A DNA stretch of 64,000 nucleotides from Streptomyces sp. Act143 (GTDB lineage Bacteria; Actinomycetota; Actinomycetes; Streptomycetales; Streptomycetaceae), in NCBI RefSeq assembly GCF_003143935.1, contig NZ_QFRX01000001.1, positions 1,250,071 to 1,314,070 of the forward strand. Direction: 5' to 3'. The notes under the pieces were generated by a model. That model was given only the letters and a program-made list of their open reading frames with translations, searched no databases and was not told the DNA's origin. This document shows, one piece after another, positions 60,553 through 64,000 of this stretch. The position numbers and the translations under genes are program-made. Position 1 is the stretch's first letter; every line of letters starts with the position of its first letter.

Positions 60553-61648
60553 GATTCTCCCGGCGCTGAGCGCCTGGTACGCGGCGGGATCGCCGTTCGG
60601 ACTGGCCACCGTCGTCGCCGTGAGCCGCAGCGCCCCGCGTGATCCGGGGGCCGCGATGGCGGTCGGGCCCGGCGACGAGGTCGTCGGCAGTGTGTCCGGG
60701 GGGTGTGTGGAGGGGGCCGTGTTCGAGCTGGCGCAGGAGGTGGTGGCGAGCGGCGAGGCGCAGGTGCGGACCTTCGGCTACAGCGACGAGGACGCCTTCG
60801 CCGTCGGCCTCACCTGCGGCGGTGAGATCACGCTGCTGGTGCGGCCGGTGACCGCGGCGCTGGACCCGTCCTTCGGTGAGGTCGCAGCGTCGGTGGCGGC
60901 GGGGCGTCCGGTGACCGTGGCCACGGTGACGGACGGCCCCGCGCCGCGCGGCGCGACCCTCGCGGTGTGGCCGGACCGGGTCTCGGGGAGTCTCGGCACG
61001 AGCGGTCTCGATGTGGCCGTGACCGCCGATGCGCGCGGTGAACTCGCCCTCGGCGCCACGGGGTTGCGGCACTACGGGCCGCGCGGCGAGCGCCGCGAGG
61101 ACGCGGTGAGCGTCTTCCTGCACTCCTTCGCCCCGCCCCCGAGGATGCTGGTGTTCGGCGCCATCGACTACGCCGCCGCGGTCGCCCGGATCGGCGACTT
61201 CCTCGGCTACCGGGTCACGGTCTGCGACGCCCGCTCCGTCTTCGCCACCGCCAAGCGCTTTCCGCCGGGCGTGGAGGTCGTCGTGGACTGGCCGCACCGC
61301 TACCTCCAGGGCACGGACACCGACGAACGGACGGTGATCTGCGTCCTCACCCACGACCCCAAGTTCGACGTCCCGCTGCTCCAGGAGGCGCTGCGCCGGC
61401 CCGCCGCGTACATCGGCGCGATGGGCAGCCGCCGTACCCACGACGACCGGATGAAGCGCCTGGTCGAGGGCGGCCTCACCGACCGCGAGCTGTCCCGGCT
61501 GCGCTCCCCGGTCGGGCTCGATCTCGGGGCCCGTACCCCCGAGGAGGTGGCCGTGTCCGTCGCCGCGGAGATCGTCGCGCTGCGGTGGGGCGGCACCGGC
61601 ACCCCGCTGACGGCGACCGCGGGCGCCATCCATCCCCAGGGAACCTGA
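60542..61648 (+). CDS. coxI: XdhC/CoxI family maturation protein
   Basis: 368 residues from GTG (second in-frame GTG 3 bases later). N-terminal XdhC domain: SRSAPRDPGAAMAV, GSVSGGCVEGAVF, LTCGGEITLLV. C-terminal XdhC Rossmann domain: MLVFGAIDYAAAVARIGDF, YRVTVCDARSVFATAKRF and AYIGAMGSRRTHDDR. XdhC proteins bind the Mo cofactor, help its sulfuration, and insert it into the large subunit. Confidence 0.92.
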   Translation: MVREILPALSAWYAAGSPFGLATVVAVSRSAPRDPGAAMAVGPGDEVVGSVSGGCVEGAVFELAQEVVASGEAQVRTFGYSDEDAFAVGLTCGGEITLLVRPVTAALDPSFGEVAASVAAGRPVTVATVTDGPAPRGATLAVWPDRVSGSLGTSGLDVAVTADARGELALGATGLRHYGPRGERREDAVSVFLHSFAPPPRMLVFGAIDYAAAVARIGDFLGYRVTVCDARSVFATAKRFPPGVEVVVDWPHRYLQGTDTDERTVICVLTHDPKFDVPLLQEALRRPAAYIGAMGSRRTHDDRMKRLVEGGLTDRELSRLRSPVGLDLGARTPEEVAVSVAAEIVALRWGGTGTPLTATAGAIHPQGT

Positions 61649-61659
61649 CGGAGGAAGTC

Positions 61660-62274
61660 ATGGAACTGCACCACGAGTTCACCGTGCCCGTCCCGGTCGA
61701 CGACGCCTGGCAGGCCCTCCTCGACATCGAGCGCGTCGCGCCCTGCATGCCGGGGGCGAGCGTCGAGGAGTACGACGGCAAGACCGTGACGGGCTCGGTG
61801 AAGGTCAAGGTCGGCCCGATCACCGTGACGTACCAGGGCACCGCGGTCTTCGAGGAGCAGGACGACGCCGCCCATCGCATGGTTCTGATCGCCAGTGGCC
61901 GGGAGACCCGCGGCCAGGGCACCGCACGCGCCACCGTCACCAGCACACTCGTGGAACGGGACGGCGCCACCGCCGTCTCGGTGCGCACCGATCTGACGGT
62001 GACCGGGCGGCCCGCGCAGTTCGGGCGCGGGGTGATGGCGGAGGTCGGCGACCGGGTCATCGGCCAGTTCGCCGGGTGCCTGGCCGAGAAGCTGGCGCCG
62101 GTGCCGGACACGGCGGCACCGGCGGAGGAGGAGTCGCTGGACCTGATCCGCACGGCCGGGGTGCCGGTCGCCCGGCGTCTCGCGCCGGTGGTCGTGGCCG
62201 CCCTGGTGACAGTGCTGGTGGTGCTGCGGACACGGCGGTGGCGGCGGGGCCGAGCCGCCCACGCCCGTGGGTGA
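61660..62274 (+). CDS. coxG: CO dehydrogenase subunit G-like SRPBCC protein
   Basis: 204 residues from ATG with GGAGGAA 3-9 bases upstream. An SRPBCC domain with FTVPVPVDDAWQALLDIERV, PCMPGASVEEYDGKTVTGSV and VKVGPITVTYQGTAVFEEQD, the CoxG family pattern. A C-terminal membrane helix (about residues 170-190) suggests that it anchors the enzyme to the membrane, as known for CoxG of CO-oxidising bacteria. Last gene of the operon; its stop abuts the APH gene stop. Confidence 0.9.
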   Translation: MELHHEFTVPVPVDDAWQALLDIERVAPCMPGASVEEYDGKTVTGSVKVKVGPITVTYQGTAVFEEQDDAAHRMVLIASGRETRGQGTARATVTSTLVERDGATAVSVRTDLTVTGRPAQFGRGVMAEVGDRVIGQFAGCLAEKLAPVPDTAAPAEEESLDLIRTAGVPVARRLAPVVVAALVTVLVVLRTRRWRRGRAAHARG

Positions 62275-63195
62275 TCACCCGTACCGTCGATGGTCCTCGA
62301 CGACCTGCGCCAGGTGGTCCAGGGCCGCCGTCACCCGCGCCGGGTCCTGCTGGAAGAAGGGGTCGTCCGGCACCGGGAGCGACCCGGCCAGTGCCCAGCC
62401 GCGGGCGCGCGCCCAGGTGGCGTCGTCGGCGTCGACCGCCTCCCGGAAGATCTCCCGGGCCGACGCGGGCAGGAACATCCACGCGGGTTGCAGATCCACC
62501 GCCGGATCGGCGACGGCGAGCGTGCCGAAGTCGATGACGGCGCTCAGCCGGCCGTCCCGCATCAGCAGGTTGCCGGCCGCGAGGTCGCCGTGGATCCACA
62601 CCGGCGGCTTGTGCCAGGCGGGCGCCGCGAGGGCCGCCTCCCACACCTCCGTCACGGCGTCGATGTCGACCAGCCCGGTGCCCCGCAGCGCCGCCAGCTT
62701 GGGCCGTACCCGCGCCTCGGCGGCCAGCGAGTCGCGCGGGTCGCCCATGGGCACGCCGCGGAAGGCGTTGCTCTGCTCCGGTCCGGGACCACCGGTCGCG
62801 TCGACGCCCTGGAGGGCGGTGACGAACCCGGCGAGGTCCAGGGCGGCCCGCACCGGGTCGGCCAGCCCGTCGGTGGTCGCCGTCTCGCCCTCCAGCCAGC
62901 GGTACACCGACCACGGGTACGGGTAGCCCTCGCCGGGTTCGCCGATCTCCAGCGGCTCGGACACGGTCAGCGGCAGGTGCGGGGCGAGCCGGGGCAGCCA
63001 GCGGTGCTCCCGGGCCACCTGCCCCGCCCAGTGCGCGTAGCGGGGCAGCCGCACGGACAGTTCCGCGCCGAGCCGGAAGGTCGCGTTGTCCATGCCGGAC
63101 TGCGGCACCGGGGTGAGCGGGAGGTGGGCCCATTGCGGGAACTGTGCGGTCAGCAGACGGCGTACGAGCGTGGTGTCGATCAGCACGCCCTCCAT
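62275..63195 (-). CDS. Aminoglycoside phosphotransferase-fold kinase
   Basis: 306 residues. APH-fold motifs: SGMDNATFRLG glycine loop, catalytic VWIHGDLAAGNLLM (HGD..N) and the DFG-equivalent VIDFGTLAVADPAVDL. Length and sequence (NAFRGVPMGDPRD; WMFLPASAREIFREAV) match the large actinobacterial APH family, most of whose members have no proven antibiotic role. The ATG at 63195 has a weak site; a GTG at 63186 with GGAGG upstream is an alternative. No space separates its stop from coxG, so the genes are convergent. Confidence 0.88.
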   Translation of the reverse strand: MEGVLIDTTLVRRLLTAQFPQWAHLPLTPVPQSGMDNATFRLGAELSVRLPRYAHWAGQVAREHRWLPRLAPHLPLTVSEPLEIGEPGEGYPYPWSVYRWLEGETATTDGLADPVRAALDLAGFVTALQGVDATGGPGPEQSNAFRGVPMGDPRDSLAAEARVRPKLAALRGTGLVDIDAVTEVWEAALAAPAWHKPPVWIHGDLAAGNLLMRDGRLSAVIDFGTLAVADPAVDLQPAWMFLPASAREIFREAVDADDATWARARGWALAGSLPVPDDPFFQQDPARVTAALDHLAQVVEDHRRYG

Positions 63196-63330
63196 CTCAG
63201 CGGGGTGACGGCGGCGGCGTCCAACGAATTAGAGGGTTGGGTCCGGCTGCCAGGGGTAGGCGGCGCGCAACGGAAGAGGAACACGCACCGGTGCACACCC
63301 TCTTCGGCACACCTCTGTGGAAGGAGGTCC

Positions 63331-63396
63331 GTGACAGCGCACACTCGCAGCGCCCGGGCCGCTTCCGGACACCTGGAGCGGCCCGGATCCTCGTGA
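63331..63396 (+). CDS. Possible small ORF (21 aa) with strong ribosome site
   Basis: GTG at 63331 with GGAAGGAGG 4 bases upstream opens a 21-codon frame (TAHTRSARAASGHLERPGSS after the initiator). No similarity recognised. It ends 15 bases before the convergent phosphoesterase gene. Confidence 0.25.
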   Translation: MTAHTRSARAASGHLERPGSS

Positions 63397-63410
63397 GGTG
63401 CCGCCGCCGG

Positions 63411-63911
63411 CTACCGCGGAGGCAGCCGGTGCAGCAGCACGTCGTCCAGGCGGCCGTCCTCGACGGCCGCCGTCATGTACGTGCAGTGCGGCTGCCGCCG
63501 CCGGTCCGTCGGGGAGCCAGGGTTGAGCAGCCGCAGACCGGTCGGGGCGGTGGTGTCCCAGGGGATGTGGCTGTGGCCGAAGACCAGCACGTCGGTGTCG
63601 GGGAAGCGGGCGGCACAGCGTGCCTCGCGGCCCTGCGCGGGGCCGGTCTCGTGGACCACCGCGAAGCGCAGGCCGCCGAGTTCGGCATAGGCGGTCTCCG
63701 GCAGCCGGGCCCGCAGTGCCGGTCCGTCGTTGTTGCCGTGGACGCCGACGAGACGCCGGCTGAGGCGCTCCAGCAGGTCGAGGGTGGCGGTGTCCACCCA
63801 GTCGCCCGCGTGGAACACCACGTCGGCGCGCGGGAGTTCGGCCAGCAGCGGGGCCGGGAGTTCCTTGGCGCGCTGGGGCAGATGCGTGTCGGAGAGCAGA
63901 AGCAGACGCAC
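63411..63911 (-). CDS. Metallophosphoesterase (YfcE-like)
   Basis: 166 residues from GTG at 63911. The calcineurin-type metal motifs are complete: LSDTHLP (D-x-H), HAGDWVD (GDxxD), VGVHGNNDGP (GNHD/N), VVHETG and FGHSHIPW (GHxH). Small single-domain enzymes of this family hydrolyse phosphodiesters or phosphomonoesters with two metal ions; natural substrate unknown. Soluble and cytoplasmic. Confidence 0.92.
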   Translation of the reverse strand: MRLLLLSDTHLPQRAKELPAPLLAELPRADVVFHAGDWVDTATLDLLERLSRRLVGVHGNNDGPALRARLPETAYAELGGLRFAVVHETGPAQGREARCAARFPDTDVLVFGHSHIPWDTTAPTGLRLLNPGSPTDRRRQPHCTYMTAAVEDGRLDDVLLHRLPPR

Positions 63912-64000
63912 GCGGTCAGACTATCCGTGAAAGATCGTCAACCTTGACACGATCGGTATGCGATCCGAGCGGTGGTCGGAACATCGACCACACAGGCGTC

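Noticed and set aside
63941..63980. TTGACA near the right edge as a promoter
   Set aside because: No -10 element at an acceptable distance before the window ends.

Overview
The window is from a high-GC actinobacterium, almost certainly a Streptomyces. Evidence: about 70% GC with GC-rich third codon positions, many GTG starts and ATGA/GTGA overlaps, a streptogrisin-like protease, CGNR and TipAS-type regulators, LacI-type palindromic operators, a type I polyketide synthase, and an aerobic cytochrome oxidase fragment. It looks like accessory chromosome rather than core. I saw no tRNA, rRNA, CRISPR array, origin or prophage.

Layout. 1-5.2 kb: a truncated rRNA-type methyltransferase, a sugar-phosphate locus (class II aldolase + SIS isomerase, divergent DeoR regulator) and a GH15 glucoamylase/trehalase-like enzyme. 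5.3-8.7 kb: a divergent copper locus (His-rich secreted protein and CopA) with two near-identical CsoR-type boxes. 8.8-19.3 kb: DJ-1/PfpI protein with LysR regulator, M43 metalloprotease, small lipoprotein, class D-type flavin monooxygenase, an orphan response regulator with a degenerate receiver, acyltransferase, Ser/Thr kinase, GNAT, CGNR-type regulator and a secreted GH5 enzyme. 19.6-23.4 kb: a membrane NACHT NTPase and a secreted S1 protease. 23.7-34.3 kb: a compact biosynthetic locus made of one 2,602-residue polyketide synthase (acyl ligase-ACP-KS-AT-DH-KR-ACP-TE, with cysteine as TE nucleophile), a flavin-dependent halogenase and an MFS exporter. 34.5-37.5 kb: modABC molybdate uptake, with a small ORF of six 11-codon repeats between modB and modC. 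37.6-44.8 kb: TauE/SafE permease, AraC regulator, two transporters, and a two-component system in operon with MMPL.

44.8-50 kb is a scarred zone. A 1,389-bp IS5-type element (18-bp terminal inverted repeats, TA flanks) carries a DUF4240 passenger gene. It sits exactly on the stop codon of the response regulator and abuts a 5'-truncated ctaD. A ricin-lectin remnant, a TetR/beta-propeller pair and a gutted macrolide-type glycosyltransferase next to its TipAS-type MerR regulator follow.

50.6-64 kb: an endoglycoceramidase-like GH5 enzyme, a TetM/OtrA-like ribosomal protection GTPase, and a seven-gene molybdenum hydroxylase operon (coxS-coxL-coxM-MoxR-VWA-XdhC/CoxI-CoxG; CoxL has the form II AYRGAGR motif). 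An aminoglycoside-phosphotransferase-fold gene and a metallophosphoesterase close the window.

Connections. ModABC would supply molybdate for the cox-type enzyme, but no cofactor biosynthesis genes are present here. The PKS, halogenase and exporter read as a self-contained pathway for a halogenated polyketide. Best candidates for something undescribed: this mini-cluster with its Cys-TE and tripled 25-residue linker, the repeat-built ORF inside the mod operon, the passenger-carrying IS, and the membrane NACHT protein.
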